Source of the DNA: Desulfovibrio sp. G11
GTDB taxonomy: Bacteria; Desulfobacterota; Desulfovibrionia; Desulfovibrionales; Desulfovibrionaceae
Length of the DNA stretch: 64,000 nt
Direction: 5' to 3'
Assembly: GCF_900243745.1 (NCBI RefSeq)
Contig: NZ_LT984798.1
Coordinates: 124,001 to 188,000, forward strand
Below the pieces are notes generated by a model, which was not told the origin of the DNA, searched no databases, and was given only the letters and a program-made list of their open reading frames with translations. Below are positions 8,907 through 17,475 of the stretch, one piece after another (position 1 is the first letter of the stretch; the number at the start of each line of letters is the position of its first letter). The position numbers and the translations under genes were made by a program.

Positions 8907-9788
8907 ATGCTCCGCAGCATGACCGGCTTTGGCCGCTGCCTCGTTGAAAATACCCGCACGATCCAGCAATGGGAAGTCAAAAGCGTCAACAGCCGCCATC
9001 TTGATCTCAAATGGCGTCTCCCCCTGCCTGTGCGCAGCCTCGAACCCCGCCTTGAAAAGGTCGTTCGCCGCTTCGCCTCGCGCGGGCGGGTAGACATAAG
9101 CCTGACCTTGCAATACGCCCCGGGCGAAGTTCCTGTGGCGCGCTTTGATGCCGGGCAGGCCAATGCCATGCTCGACAGCCTGCACGATCTGGCCCTGGCC
9201 CGTGGCGATGATTTTATGCCGGACTACAGCGCGCTCATGCAGATTTCCTCGCTCTGGAATGACACCAGCGAAGAAATGGATGAGGATGTGACAACCAGCC
9301 TTGAAGAAGGGCTTGCTCTCGCCCTTGAAGACTGGAACGAGGCCCGCGCCGCCGAAGGCTGTGCTCTGGCCACAGACATGCACTCACGCATTCTGCGCAT
9401 GGAAGAATGGACCGGCCTTATCGCCGAACGTGCTCCGGCCATAAAAGAAGAGCGTGCCAATATCATGCGTGAACGCCTGGGCGAGGCCCTGGCGCAGAAC
9501 GGGCAAGAACTGGAAGAAGGCCGTTTTTTACAAGAAATTGTAGTACTTGCCGACCGGCTGGATGTGAGCGAAGAGCTTACCCGCCTTTCGACCCATCTTG
9601 AACGGCTGCATGATCTTTTGCAGGCGGGACGCGATGCGGGCCGCCGCCTCGACTTCACCCTTCAGGAATGCTTTCGCGAAATCAACACATGCGGCAACAA
9701 ACTGCCTGATGTGCAGTTATCGCGCCTTGTTGTAGACTTCAAGAATGAACTGGAAAAATGCCGCGAGCAGGTCCAGAATCTGGAATAG
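8907..9788 (+). CDS. yicC: YicC-family endoribonuclease
   Basis: 293-residue member of the YicC/YloC family, cytoplasmic proteins shown in E. coli to act as endoribonucleases and to affect small-RNA turnover. The hallmark N-terminus MLRSMTGFGR is followed by VKSVNSRHLDLKWRLP. The C-terminus has the conserved REINTCGNK and the NELEKCREQVQN helix. Length matches the family. It is first in a tight run with the RemA-like and gmk genes, a linkage common in Firmicutes and Deltaproteobacteria. The ribosome site is GGAAGGAA about 8 bases upstream. Confidence 0.92.
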   Translation: MLRSMTGFGRCLVENTRTIQQWEVKSVNSRHLDLKWRLPLPVRSLEPRLEKVVRRFASRGRVDISLTLQYAPGEVPVARFDAGQANAMLDSLHDLALARGDDFMPDYSALMQISSLWNDTSEEMDEDVTTSLEEGLALALEDWNEARAAEGCALATDMHSRILRMEEWTGLIAERAPAIKEERANIMRERLGEALAQNGQELEEGRFLQEIVVLADRLDVSEELTRLSTHLERLHDLLQAGRDAGRRLDFTLQECFREINTCGNKLPDVQLSRLVVDFKNELEKCREQVQNLE

Positions 9789-9791
9789 GTC

Positions 9792-10046
9792 ATGTCTCGC
9801 GAACGACTCATCAATATCGGTTTCGGAAACTATGTGCTGGCGGGCCGGGTTGTAGGCATTGTCAGCCCCGCGTCTTCTCCCATGAAGCGCCTGCGGGAAG
9901 ACGCGCGTGCGCAGGGGCGACTCATCGACGCCACCCAGGGGCGCAAAACGCGCTCCATTCTTGTGACGGATTCCAACCACGTCATTCTTTCATCCATACA
10001 ACCTGAAACCATCAGCCAGCGCTTTGCGCAAGAGGAAGGAATCTGA
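9792..10046 (+). CDS. RemA-like (DUF370) regulatory protein
   Basis: 84-residue protein of the RemA/DUF370 family. It shows the family pattern [24 protein letters not shown] and [18 protein letters not shown]. In Bacillus, RemA is a DNA-binding regulator of matrix and osmoprotection genes that forms ring-like oligomers. The gene starts 4 bases after yicC and its stop overlaps the gmk start (TGATG), so it is translated with gmk. Whether it regulates surface genes here is unknown. Confidence 0.85.
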
Positions 10047-10654
10047 TGCCCCGACAAGGCATTGCCCTGGTCTTGAGCGCCCCCTCCGGGGCTGGAAAAA
10101 CGACATTGGTTCAACGCCTGCTGCGGGCCTTCCCCCTGCTGGGCTACTCTGTTTCCTGCACCACGCGCCTGCCCCGGCAGGGCGAAGTGGACGGCAAGGA
10201 CTATATATTCATCAGCCGTGAAGAATTTGAACAGCGCCGCGGCGAAGGCTATTTTGCCGAATGGGCCGAAGTGCACGGCAATCTTTACGGCACGCCGCTG
10301 GCCCCGGTGAAGGAAAAACTGCGCCTTGGGCAGGACCTGCTTTTTGACATTGACGTGCAGGGCGCCGCCCAGCTCAAGCTTTCCTTGACCGAGGCGGTCT
10401 TTGTTTTCATACTGCCGCCCGGCATGACCGAGCTTGAACGCCGCCTGCGCAACCGGGGCCTGGATGATGAAAAAACCATTGAGCGCCGCCTGGCCAACGC
10501 CCGGCAGGAAATACTCGAAGCCCGCTGGTATGATGCGCTTGTGGTCAATGACAACCTGGACGTGGCCTATGACGAGCTGCGCTCGGTTTTTGTGGCGGCA
10601 AGCCTTGCCCCCGACCGCAACCCCGACCTGTCGGAAACAGTGCTGCGCGGCTGA
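10046..10654 (+). CDS. gmk: Guanylate kinase
   Basis: 202-residue guanylate kinase converting GMP to GDP with ATP. The P-loop SAPSGAGKTT is at residues 11-20, followed by the GMP-binding SCTTRLPRQGEVDGKDY and the lid region. Length is standard. Its ATG overlaps the RemA-like stop by one base. A 16-bp palindrome (10658-10673) follows the stop, but with only four loop bases and no T tract. Confidence 0.95.
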   Translation: MPRQGIALVLSAPSGAGKTTLVQRLLRAFPLLGYSVSCTTRLPRQGEVDGKDYIFISREEFEQRRGEGYFAEWAEVHGNLYGTPLAPVKEKLRLGQDLLFDIDVQGAAQLKLSLTEAVFVFILPPGMTELERRLRNRGLDDEKTIERRLANARQEILEARWYDALVVNDNLDVAYDELRSVFVAASLAPDRNPDLSETVLRG

Positions 10655-10728
10655 GCCGCTGCCGTACGGCAGCCATACCAGTACAGCAGGTACCTTTACT
10701 TTATTGACGCCACGAACCGGATTAAATC

Positions 10729-11436
10729 ATGAAAAGCGCAAATATCGCTCCACAGCTTATGGTGGCGCTTGATGTGCCGAGCAGAGAGGAAACCCTCGCC
10801 CTTGCCCGCACACTGGCAGGAACCGCGCCCTGGTGCAAGGTGGGCATGGAGATGTTCACCCACGCCGGGCCGCCCCTGCTTGAAGAGCTGGCCGCTCTGG
10901 GCTACAGTATCTTTCTGGATCTCAAATTCTACGACATACCGCACACGGTGGCCCAGGCAGTCAAGGCGGCTTCGGGCGTAGGCGTAAACATGCTTACCCT
11001 GCACTGTCAGGGCGGCGAACGCATGTGCCGTGCCGCGCGCGAGGCTGTCTGCAGCTTGCCCGGCAAAGGCCCGCTACTTTTCGGCGTTACCGTGCTGACA
11101 AGCTTTGCCCGGGGCGAAATGCCCGGTATCAGCGCCGACCTGCCGGACTTTGCCCGCACCCTCGCCACAAATGCACAGAGATGGGGGCTGGACGGCGTGG
11201 TCTGTTCCGGTCATGAGGCTGCGGATATCAAGGCTGCCTGCCCCTCCCTCATGTGCCTTTGCCCCGGCATCCGCCCCGCGGGTTCGGTGGCGGATGATCA
11301 GCGCCGTGTCATGACTCCTGCGCAGGCTGTAGCCGCAGGGGCAGACTATCTTGTAGTGGGCAGACCCATTATCGCCGCTCCTGATCCGCTTATGGCGGCA
11401 AAGCAGATTCTGGCGGAGATGGCTTCCGCCACATAA
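10729..11436 (+). CDS. pyrF: Orotidine 5'-phosphate decarboxylase
   Basis: 235-residue OMP decarboxylase catalysing the last step of de novo UMP synthesis. The catalytic lysine-aspartate network is in FLDLKFYDIPHTV. The N-terminal LMVALDVPS and C-terminal YLVVGRPI phosphate-binding segments are also present. Length is typical. It lies 74 bases after gmk and 15 bases before the TPR gene, so these probably share a transcript. Confidence 0.95.
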   Translation: MKSANIAPQLMVALDVPSREETLALARTLAGTAPWCKVGMEMFTHAGPPLLEELAALGYSIFLDLKFYDIPHTVAQAVKAASGVGVNMLTLHCQGGERMCRAAREAVCSLPGKGPLLFGVTVLTSFARGEMPGISADLPDFARTLATNAQRWGLDGVVCSGHEAADIKAACPSLMCLCPGIRPAGSVADDQRRVMTPAQAVAAGADYLVVGRPIIAAPDPLMAAKQILAEMASAT

Positions 11437-11451
11437 CGAACGAGGATTTTC

Positions 11452-12309
11452 ATGTCCGGCCAAAAGACCACGGAAAACACGCGCCCTGCGGCGCACGCGC
11501 AAACCGCTACGGCCCCCAAGGCCGAAGTGCGCGGTGTGTTTTCGACCCAGGAGGTCCGCCGGGTAGGTACAGGCACCACCACCCGAAAAACTGTGCAAAA
11601 AAACTTCTGGTTTATTGAGCAGCACGGCAATGTCATCGAATGCCAGCCCCTCAATACCAACTATGTGCCCAGCGGCCCCAAGCGTAAAATTACCATGGAC
11701 GAACTTATCGCCAAGTTCGCCCCGGAGCCGGAGTTTTATCTCAACTCTGTCTATCCAAAGATGCAGGAAATGCAGCGGGCTGTTGACAACGGCGATGAGC
11801 ATCGTGAAAAAGGCGAAAATTTTACTGCGGAATTTGAATACTCTCGTGCTCTCGGCATTGATGAAGACAACGTACGCGCCAACTTCGGCATCGGCCTCAC
11901 ATACCTTGAGCGCGGCGACGCCAACAAGGCGCAGAACATTTTTGAACGCCTGGTCAAGCTTGATGGAGCCTTTGAGCCGGAACACAAGCACCTGTTCAAT
12001 GATTTCGGCATCAGCCTGCGCAAAAACAAGATGCTGCAGCAGTCGCTGGAGTATTACCAGCGTGCCCTGGAGCTGAGCCGGAATGATGAAAACCTTTATA
12101 TGAACCTTGCGCGGGTGCTGCTGGAAACCAAAGACCTCAGCGGTTGTGTGGACAACCTGCTCAAGGCCCTTGAACTGGCCCCCAGGCATGAGCCTTCACT
12201 CAAATTTCTGGCCTGGCTCATTCAAAACAAACTTGTACCCGCCGACAAGGTGGACGGAGTGCGCGCCGCCCTGCAGGCCGTAACCCAGAACGCCGGCAGC
12301 GCCTCCTGA
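11452..12309 (+). CDS. TPR-repeat protein
   Basis: 285-residue cytoplasmic protein. Residues about 1-45 are rich in Ala/Thr and likely disordered; about 45-100 form a distinct domain (FWFIEQHGNVIECQPL); the C-terminal 180 residues contain helical tetratricopeptide repeats, seen in EFEYSRALGIDEDNVRANFG, GLTYLERGDANKAQNIFERL and SLEYYQRALELSRNDENLYM. Such repeats mediate protein contacts; no catalytic motif is visible. Placement between pyrF and recJ, all on one strand with short gaps, suggests co-transcription rather than shared function. Confidence 0.85.
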   Translation: MSGQKTTENTRPAAHAQTATAPKAEVRGVFSTQEVRRVGTGTTTRKTVQKNFWFIEQHGNVIECQPLNTNYVPSGPKRKITMDELIAKFAPEPEFYLNSVYPKMQEMQRAVDNGDEHREKGENFTAEFEYSRALGIDEDNVRANFGIGLTYLERGDANKAQNIFERLVKLDGAFEPEHKHLFNDFGISLRKNKMLQQSLEYYQRALELSRNDENLYMNLARVLLETKDLSGCVDNLLKALELAPRHEPSLKFLAWLIQNKLVPADKVDGVRAALQAVTQNAGSAS

Positions 12310-12332
12310 GACAGGCAGGCCCCAGAGGTTTC

Positions 12333-14069
12333 GTGAAAAACTGGCTTTTTCGTACGCCGCCCGCAGGCGGTCCCGTCTGTCTGCCCGCTTCCTGGGCAGA
12401 AGAGCTTTCCATTTCCCCCCTTCTACTGGAGGTGCTCTGGAGGCGTGGCTTTTCGCATAAACAGGCCATCAATGCCTTTCTGGATGCCCGCCTTGACAGC
12501 CTGACCCCGCCGCACCGCTGGCCCCAGATGCCTGAAGCCGCCCAATTGCTGGCAGACGAACTGCTGGCCGGCAAAAAGCTGGCTGTGTGGGGCGACTACG
12601 ATGTGGATGGAATAACAGCTTCCACCCTGGTGCTGGACGTACTGGAAAGCCACGGCATTGAGGCTCTCTGGCATATTCCTGACCGGAGGACGGAAGGATA
12701 CGGGCTGAATGTGAAACAGATCGATGCGCTGGCCGCGCAGGGTTGCCGCATATTGCTCACCGTTGACTGCGGCATTGCCGATGTAGATGCCGTAAACCAT
12801 GCACGGCGGATCGGCATGACCGTTGTAGTATCCGACCACCACCTGCCCCAGGACGACCTGCCCCCCGCCCACGCCCTTTGTAATCCCCGGATGTGCCCTG
12901 AAGAATCCCTGCCTTGCCCCCATCTGGCAGGCGTGGGCGTGGCCTTTTATCTTATGGGAGCCGTCAACGCGGCCCTGGCTCCGCATACGGGCAAGAAGCA
13001 CAGAATGGATAAGTGCCTTGACCTTGTAGCTTTGGGAACACTGGCCGATATCATGCCCCTGACCAGCGAAAACCGCATTCTGGTGCGTGGCGGCCTTGGT
13101 CATCTTGCCGACGCCTCCCGTCCGGGCATAGCCGCGCTCAAGGTTGCCAGCGGTATGGACGCCAAAACACGGCTCACCAGCGGGCAGGTAAGCTTTCAGC
13201 TTGTACCGCGCATCAATGCCGCAGGACGCATTGGCGATGGAGGGTTGGCCCTCCGCCTTTTGCGGCAGAAAGACTTTTCTTCCGCCCTGCCCCTGGCCCA
13301 GCAGCTCGACCAGCTCAATACCGAACGCAAACAGGCGGAAAACACCATCCATAGCGAGGCCCGCGCCCAGGTTCTGGACATGCTCTCCCGCGAACCAAGA
13401 GCCAGCCTTGTCCTGTATGGGCAGGACTGGCATCCGGGCATCGTGGGCATTGTGGCCTCGCGGATTGTGGAAGAATTCTACAGGCCCACCATCATTCTCT
13501 GCCAGGATCAGGGCAGCCTGAAAGGGTCCGGCCGTTCTGTGCGGGAATTTGACTTGCACGCGGGTTTATGCCAGACCGCCAGCAGCCTTTCGGGGTTCGG
13601 CGGTCACAGGCTGGCCGCAGGCGTTCGCCTGCCCCTGGAAAACCTGGCCCGCTTTCGCACGGAATTTGAAAATTTCGTTGCCCAACAGCTTGGCACAAAT
13701 CCCCTCAGCCCCAGCCTGACGCTGGAATGCCAACTGGATTTCGCCCAGGCCAGCAACCAGAGTTTTCTTAAAGAACTGGAGATGCTCCAGCCTTTTGGCC
13801 CGGGCAATGCCGAACCGGTCTTTGCCTCGCCGCCGCTTCTGGTCAAGGAGCGCTCGCCTCTGGGGCGCGGCGGCGAACACGTGCGTCTGCGCCTTCAGGA
13901 CGAACAGAGCGGCCTCATCCTTACAGCCAAGGCCTGGCGCATGGCCCAAACGCTGACAGCTTCAATGATCGGCAAGCGCATCCGCGTAGCTTACACTCCC
14001 CGCCTTGATACCTACAACGGCATAACGTCCGTTGATGTGGGCATCAAGGATTGGCAACCCGCATCCTGA
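12333..14069 (+). CDS. recJ: Single-stranded-DNA-specific exonuclease RecJ
   Basis: 578-residue 5'-3' single-strand exonuclease of the DHH superfamily used in recombination and repair. Metal-binding motifs are GDYDVDGITAS (about residue 88), VDCGIAD, and the defining SDHHLP near residue 168, followed by the ALGTLADIMPL-type motif. The C-terminal DHHA1 and OB-like parts are present (GFGGHRLAAGV, LEMLQPFGPGN). The start is GTG at 12333 with AGAGG upstream; no in-frame ATG gives a complete N-terminus. Confidence 0.93.
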   Translation: MKNWLFRTPPAGGPVCLPASWAEELSISPLLLEVLWRRGFSHKQAINAFLDARLDSLTPPHRWPQMPEAAQLLADELLAGKKLAVWGDYDVDGITASTLVLDVLESHGIEALWHIPDRRTEGYGLNVKQIDALAAQGCRILLTVDCGIADVDAVNHARRIGMTVVVSDHHLPQDDLPPAHALCNPRMCPEESLPCPHLAGVGVAFYLMGAVNAALAPHTGKKHRMDKCLDLVALGTLADIMPLTSENRILVRGGLGHLADASRPGIAALKVASGMDAKTRLTSGQVSFQLVPRINAAGRIGDGGLALRLLRQKDFSSALPLAQQLDQLNTERKQAENTIHSEARAQVLDMLSREPRASLVLYGQDWHPGIVGIVASRIVEEFYRPTIILCQDQGSLKGSGRSVREFDLHAGLCQTASSLSGFGGHRLAAGVRLPLENLARFRTEFENFVAQQLGTNPLSPSLTLECQLDFAQASNQSFLKELEMLQPFGPGNAEPVFASPPLLVKERSPLGRGGEHVRLRLQDEQSGLILTAKAWRMAQTLTASMIGKRIRVAYTPRLDTYNGITSVDVGIKDWQPAS

Positions 14070-14294
14070 CCACTGCCAGCAGATGGTCGTGACAGACAGT
14101 GGGCGGTAAAAAACTTTCTGTCTGTCGCAGGGTTTTCGCCTTTCCACATTTTCCCGCTGCACAGCCTGCCGGATTTTTCCGGCATGAGGCCTTTCATTTC
14201 GCGGCATACTCATTGCTAGGGACGGAAAAACATTGTCATTGCTAACAATTCATTTTAGCATTCTGATAGCATCGATATACTATGGGGTATAGTA

Positions 14295-15488
14295 ATGCTT
14301 CAAAATCAACACAAAAACCGGACAAACAGCAAGCCTGTTTCCAAACCGCTGTTCGGAACAGAGCGGAAAATTTTGCTGTTGGTCATAACATCCATATTTT
14401 CCACAGCGTTATTCACTGTTTTTGTTTTCCATCACTATCTTTCCTCTGATCTCAATTACAGGATACTGAGCCGCTCGGACGCCATTTTTTCCTTGCTGCT
14501 AAGCCGTATCCCGGCCCAGAGCGTCACTGACATCAATACTCCTGACGACAGTCACGAAATTTTATACAAACGGGTACAAACCCTTCTTGATGGAGTGCGC
14601 AAAACCACGGCCGTACGCTACCTGTACACAGCAAAGCGTAACGCCGAAGGCCGGGCCATCTATGTCGTTGATGGTCTGCCGCCTGACTCTGAAGATTTTC
14701 GGCAAGCGGGAAATCTCATTGAGGACGAAGTGGCACCTGTGGCAAACATCTGTCTTGACGGCAAGTCCTTCCTTGGAACAAAGGTAATGGACACCTCCTG
14801 GGGCAAAATCATTCCCGCCTGTGAGCCCATCAAACTGAACGGCATTACAGTCGGCGCGCTGATTATCGAGTTTGACGTCAACTCCTTTGCTGAAAGCGCA
14901 CGGCGCTCTTCATTGATCTGCCTGGCCTTTTCCATTGGCTTTGCCATGGCGGCGGCCACAGTCACCACATGGCTTTTGCGTAAACTTTCCGTCCCCCTTT
15001 ACAGAAAACTGGCCTACACCGACCTGCTTACGGGAACACTCAACCGCAATGCCTTTGAAGAAAAAATCCGCAAGATCGATGAAGAATGCCGGCAAGATGG
15101 CCTGGTCATACTGACCTGTGACATCAACATGCTCAAAACAATCAACGATCAGGGCGGCCATGCGGCTGGAGATGCCCATATCTGCGCTCTGGCCCGTCTG
15201 CTGGAAAACCACCTCATGGCTTTTGGAAAAACATACCGCATCGGCGGCGATGAATTCGCTTCGCTGCTGTACAACCTTCCGCCAGAAAAACTGGAAGAGA
15301 AAATGAAAAACTTGTTTTCTCTGACACAAAAAATGCAGATCAGCGGTTTTCGCCTTGAATTCGCCTACGGAATGGCCCAGTTTGACTCCAGGCAGGACAA
15401 GGACGTGCAAAATACCCTGAAACGCGCGGATGCCAGAATGTACGCCCACAAAAGCCTGCTCAAACAAACGGGAAGTAATACTCTATAA
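14295..15488 (+). CDS. Membrane diguanylate cyclase with extracytoplasmic sensor
   Basis: 397-residue signalling protein. One membrane segment lies at about residues 27-48 and a second at about 203-226, framing a periplasmic sensor of about 150 residues. The cytoplasmic C-terminus is a GGDEF domain with the intact motif IGGDEF (GGDEF at 317-321), so cyclic di-GMP synthesis from GTP is expected. No RxxD inhibitory site is evident just upstream of the motif. It has its own AT-rich leader and ends at a large palindrome shared with the convergent Crp/Fnr gene. The ligand is unknown. Confidence 0.88.
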   Translation: MLQNQHKNRTNSKPVSKPLFGTERKILLLVITSIFSTALFTVFVFHHYLSSDLNYRILSRSDAIFSLLLSRIPAQSVTDINTPDDSHEILYKRVQTLLDGVRKTTAVRYLYTAKRNAEGRAIYVVDGLPPDSEDFRQAGNLIEDEVAPVANICLDGKSFLGTKVMDTSWGKIIPACEPIKLNGITVGALIIEFDVNSFAESARRSSLICLAFSIGFAMAAATVTTWLLRKLSVPLYRKLAYTDLLTGTLNRNAFEEKIRKIDEECRQDGLVILTCDINMLKTINDQGGHAAGDAHICALARLLENHLMAFGKTYRIGGDEFASLLYNLPPEKLEEKMKNLFSLTQKMQISGFRLEFAYGMAQFDSRQDKDVQNTLKRADARMYAHKSLLKQTGSNTL

Positions 15489-15504
15489 CTTCGGGATGCA
15501 GCAC

Positions 15505-15556
15505 GCCATCCACAACGCCCCCCGCAGGCATGCCTGCGGGGGGCGTTGTGGATGGC
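15505..15556. terminator. 52-bp perfect palindrome, bidirectional terminator
   Basis: Two 26-base arms are exactly complementary around the 15530/15531 junction, with a core of six G:C pairs and CAGGCATGCCTG at the centre. It lies between convergent genes and most likely terminates both transcripts. Confidence 0.75.
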
Positions 15557-15572
15557 GAATATCCAGCCGGGT

Positions 15573-16255
15573 TCAGGCCAAAGGTGGCATGGTATGCGCC
15601 TCTTCAAAAAAAACCGCTGGCTGCAGAATGACAATTTCATCGCTGTTTTTATCAAAGTCCCACAAACCCTGATCCTGGGCCTGCCGCATGACCTTGTAGA
15701 GTGAAATGCGGTGCATACCAAGCAAGTCGGCCATCTCCCGATACGAAAGATCCCGCCTGGCCCGCAAGGGAACAGAACCGGGAACCAGACGTGAAGCAAG
15801 ATATTTACACACCCTGGTCAGTTGGGATTCCAGACTTAGAGACACCAGGTGCTGCGAAAGCAGCGTCACCTTGGTTGCATAGCTCTGACAAAGATTGAGC
15901 AACAGCTCAGGCCGCTCTTTGCCGAGCATTTTCACGTCCTGCATGGTAAATGTGTGCAGATAGCAGTTTTCCATGCACTCATGATAAAATCTTGCATCTC
16001 CCGTCCGGATAAGATTTTTCTCTTGATTGTCCTCAAAAAGCGGCGTTTCATTAAAGCAGCACCCATCGCCCAGATACCAGAGGGTTTTTCGCCGCCATCG
16101 GCCGCCAGAGCCACCAGGCGGACTCTGCCGCTGACCAGAAAATACATCCGCGCAGTGTCGTCCGCGAATTTATAGCCCTTTTTCCACTGACGCGGCCTGC
16201 CTGCAACGACATCACGCCAGCATTCGTTATGCTTGACCAATTCTGTAAAAGACAC
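15573..16255 (-). pseudogene. Crp/Fnr-family regulator with a frameshift
   Basis: A Crp/Fnr-type transcription factor of about 227 residues when two frames are joined. The first frame starts at a GTG (16255; AAGGGG upstream) and encodes the start of the cyclic-nucleotide-like sensor domain up to GRVRLVALAADGGEK. At the T5 run on the plus strand (16085-16089; five A in the gene) one base appears missing. The next frame then continues with LWYLGDGCCFNETPLF, through the effector domain to the helix-turn-helix LSYREMADLLGMHRISLYKV. Cys residues at GCCF and in ECMENC may bind a cofactor, but none is proven. The break may be a real inactivation, a phase-variable tract or a sequencing error. It lies divergent to the arylsulfotransferase gene, its likely target. 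Confidence 0.8.
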
Positions 16256-16716
16256 GGCATTCCCCTTATATAAAGAGGTTATATTCCTGCCAGACTTTGA
16301 CCGGATAAAAAAAACGGATGGCAAGCCGCCTGATCGATGAAAGCGCCCCCTCGGGCAGGCCTGGCTTGCGGACAGAAAAATTCGCCACAAAAAGAGCACG
16401 CGTTTTCCCGCGTGCATCACATTTTTCCGGCTTCAAGTTTCATGCTGTTGCAACATCTTTTCACGAACACCGTGGAACCACGCCGTTCTTGAGAAACTTA
16501 TCTCATGGCCGCCCTGCCGTCCACCGCCCAACAGGGTAAAAAAGGGTTATTTTCGATGTGCCAAACTAGCGCTCTCTTTTTGTGAATATTGTTGCAATGA
16601 CAACATTTTCCGCCGTCTCCAAGGGCTACCATGCATTTTACCGACTCTCTGTCCGCATCAGCCAAGGCAATACGGCCAGATTGTGCAAAAAAACGCCCGA
16701 CCAAAAGGAGGTTCTT
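16256..16716. other. Divergent promoter region of the arylsulfate locus
   Basis: About 460 bases without a gene between the Crp/Fnr gene and the sulfotransferase gene. It contains the 16-bp operator at 16590-16605 and a separate 10-bp palindrome TGTTGCAACA at 16446-16455 whose spacing differs from the other sites. Confidence 0.6.
16590..16605 (+). promoter_or_regulatory. Predicted Crp/Fnr operator upstream of arylsulfotransferase
   Basis: Palindrome TGTTG-CAATGA-CAACA, preceded by AT and followed by TTTT. It matches the sites at 22584 and 22710 in both half-sites and flank. If the centre sits at -41.5 of an activated promoter, a TACCAT at 16627-16632 is in place as a -10 element. That promoter placement is inference. 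Confidence 0.65.
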
Positions 16717-17475
16717 ATGGGCCACCCGACTATCTACCCTACCGGTGTCACGGTTTACAACCCTGAAAAAGCCTGGAGCGGCTTTACGATCATTCAGGCT
16801 CCCGACAACGGCGCGCTGCTGCTGGGCATGAACGGCCACGAAATCCGCATGTGGAAAGACGTGCACGGTTTCCCCAACAAAATGTTCCCCGGCGGCATGC
16901 TTATGGGCAGCACCGGCACCCGCCACCCCAAGCATGGCCTCCAGGACGAGCTTGACCTCGTGCAGATCGACTGGGACGGCAATATAGTATGGAAATTTGA
17001 CCGCGCAGAATTCATCGAAGATCCGGGCATGGAAGGGCGATGGATGGCCCGCCAGCACCACGACTTCCAGCGCGAAGGCAGCTCCACCGGCTATTACGCG
17101 CCCGGGCAGGAACCCAAGATTGACTCCGGCAATACGCTGGTCCTTTGCCATAAAAACACCGTCAATCCCTACATCAGCGACAAAATGCTGGTTGATGACG
17201 TCATCTATGAAGTAACATGGGACGGCGACATTGTATGGGAATGGAACTGCGCCGACCACGTTGAAGAAATGGGCTTTACCGAAGCCGCCCGCAACGCCAT
17301 GTGCCGTGACCCCAACTTCCGCGGCGGAACCATTATGGAAAACGCCCCCGGCGTGGGTGACTGGATGCATGTCAACTCCATGTCCACCCTTGGCCCCAAC
17401 AAATGGTTTGATGCCGGTGATGCGCGCTTCCACCCCGACAATATCATCATTGACGGCCGTGAAACCAATATCAGG
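16717..17475 (+). pseudogene. Arylsulfate sulfotransferase, 5' part
   Basis: First about 253 codons of an arylsulfotransferase (ASST-type beta-propeller) that transfers sulfate from phenolic sulfate esters to phenol acceptors without PAPS. The ATG at 16717 follows AAGGAG at 16705-16710. No signal peptide is present, unlike periplasmic AssT of enterobacteria. Repeated propeller-blade motifs include LDLVQIDWDGNIVWKFDRAE and IYEVTWDGDIVWEWNCADH; histidines in RQHHDFQRE and MHVNSM resemble active-site positions. The gene is interrupted by an IS30-family element and resumes at 18552, so no complete protein can be made from this copy. Confidence 0.85.

Noticed and set aside
11074..12189. A 371-codon minus-strand frame opposite pyrF and the TPR gene
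   Set aside because: It spans the gap between two well-supported plus-strand genes and resembles no known protein.
12423..13559. A 378-codon minus-strand frame inside recJ
   Set aside because: recJ motifs are complete on the other strand, so this is a shadow frame.
14091..14126. GACAGACAG / CTGTCTGTC inverted repeat after recJ as a terminator
   Set aside because: The 18-base loop and lack of a T run after the stem make it unconvincing.
16446..16455. TGTTGCAACA palindrome as a fourth operator
   Set aside because: Its half-sites are adjacent with no six-base spacer and the flanks do not match the other three sites, so it is not counted.
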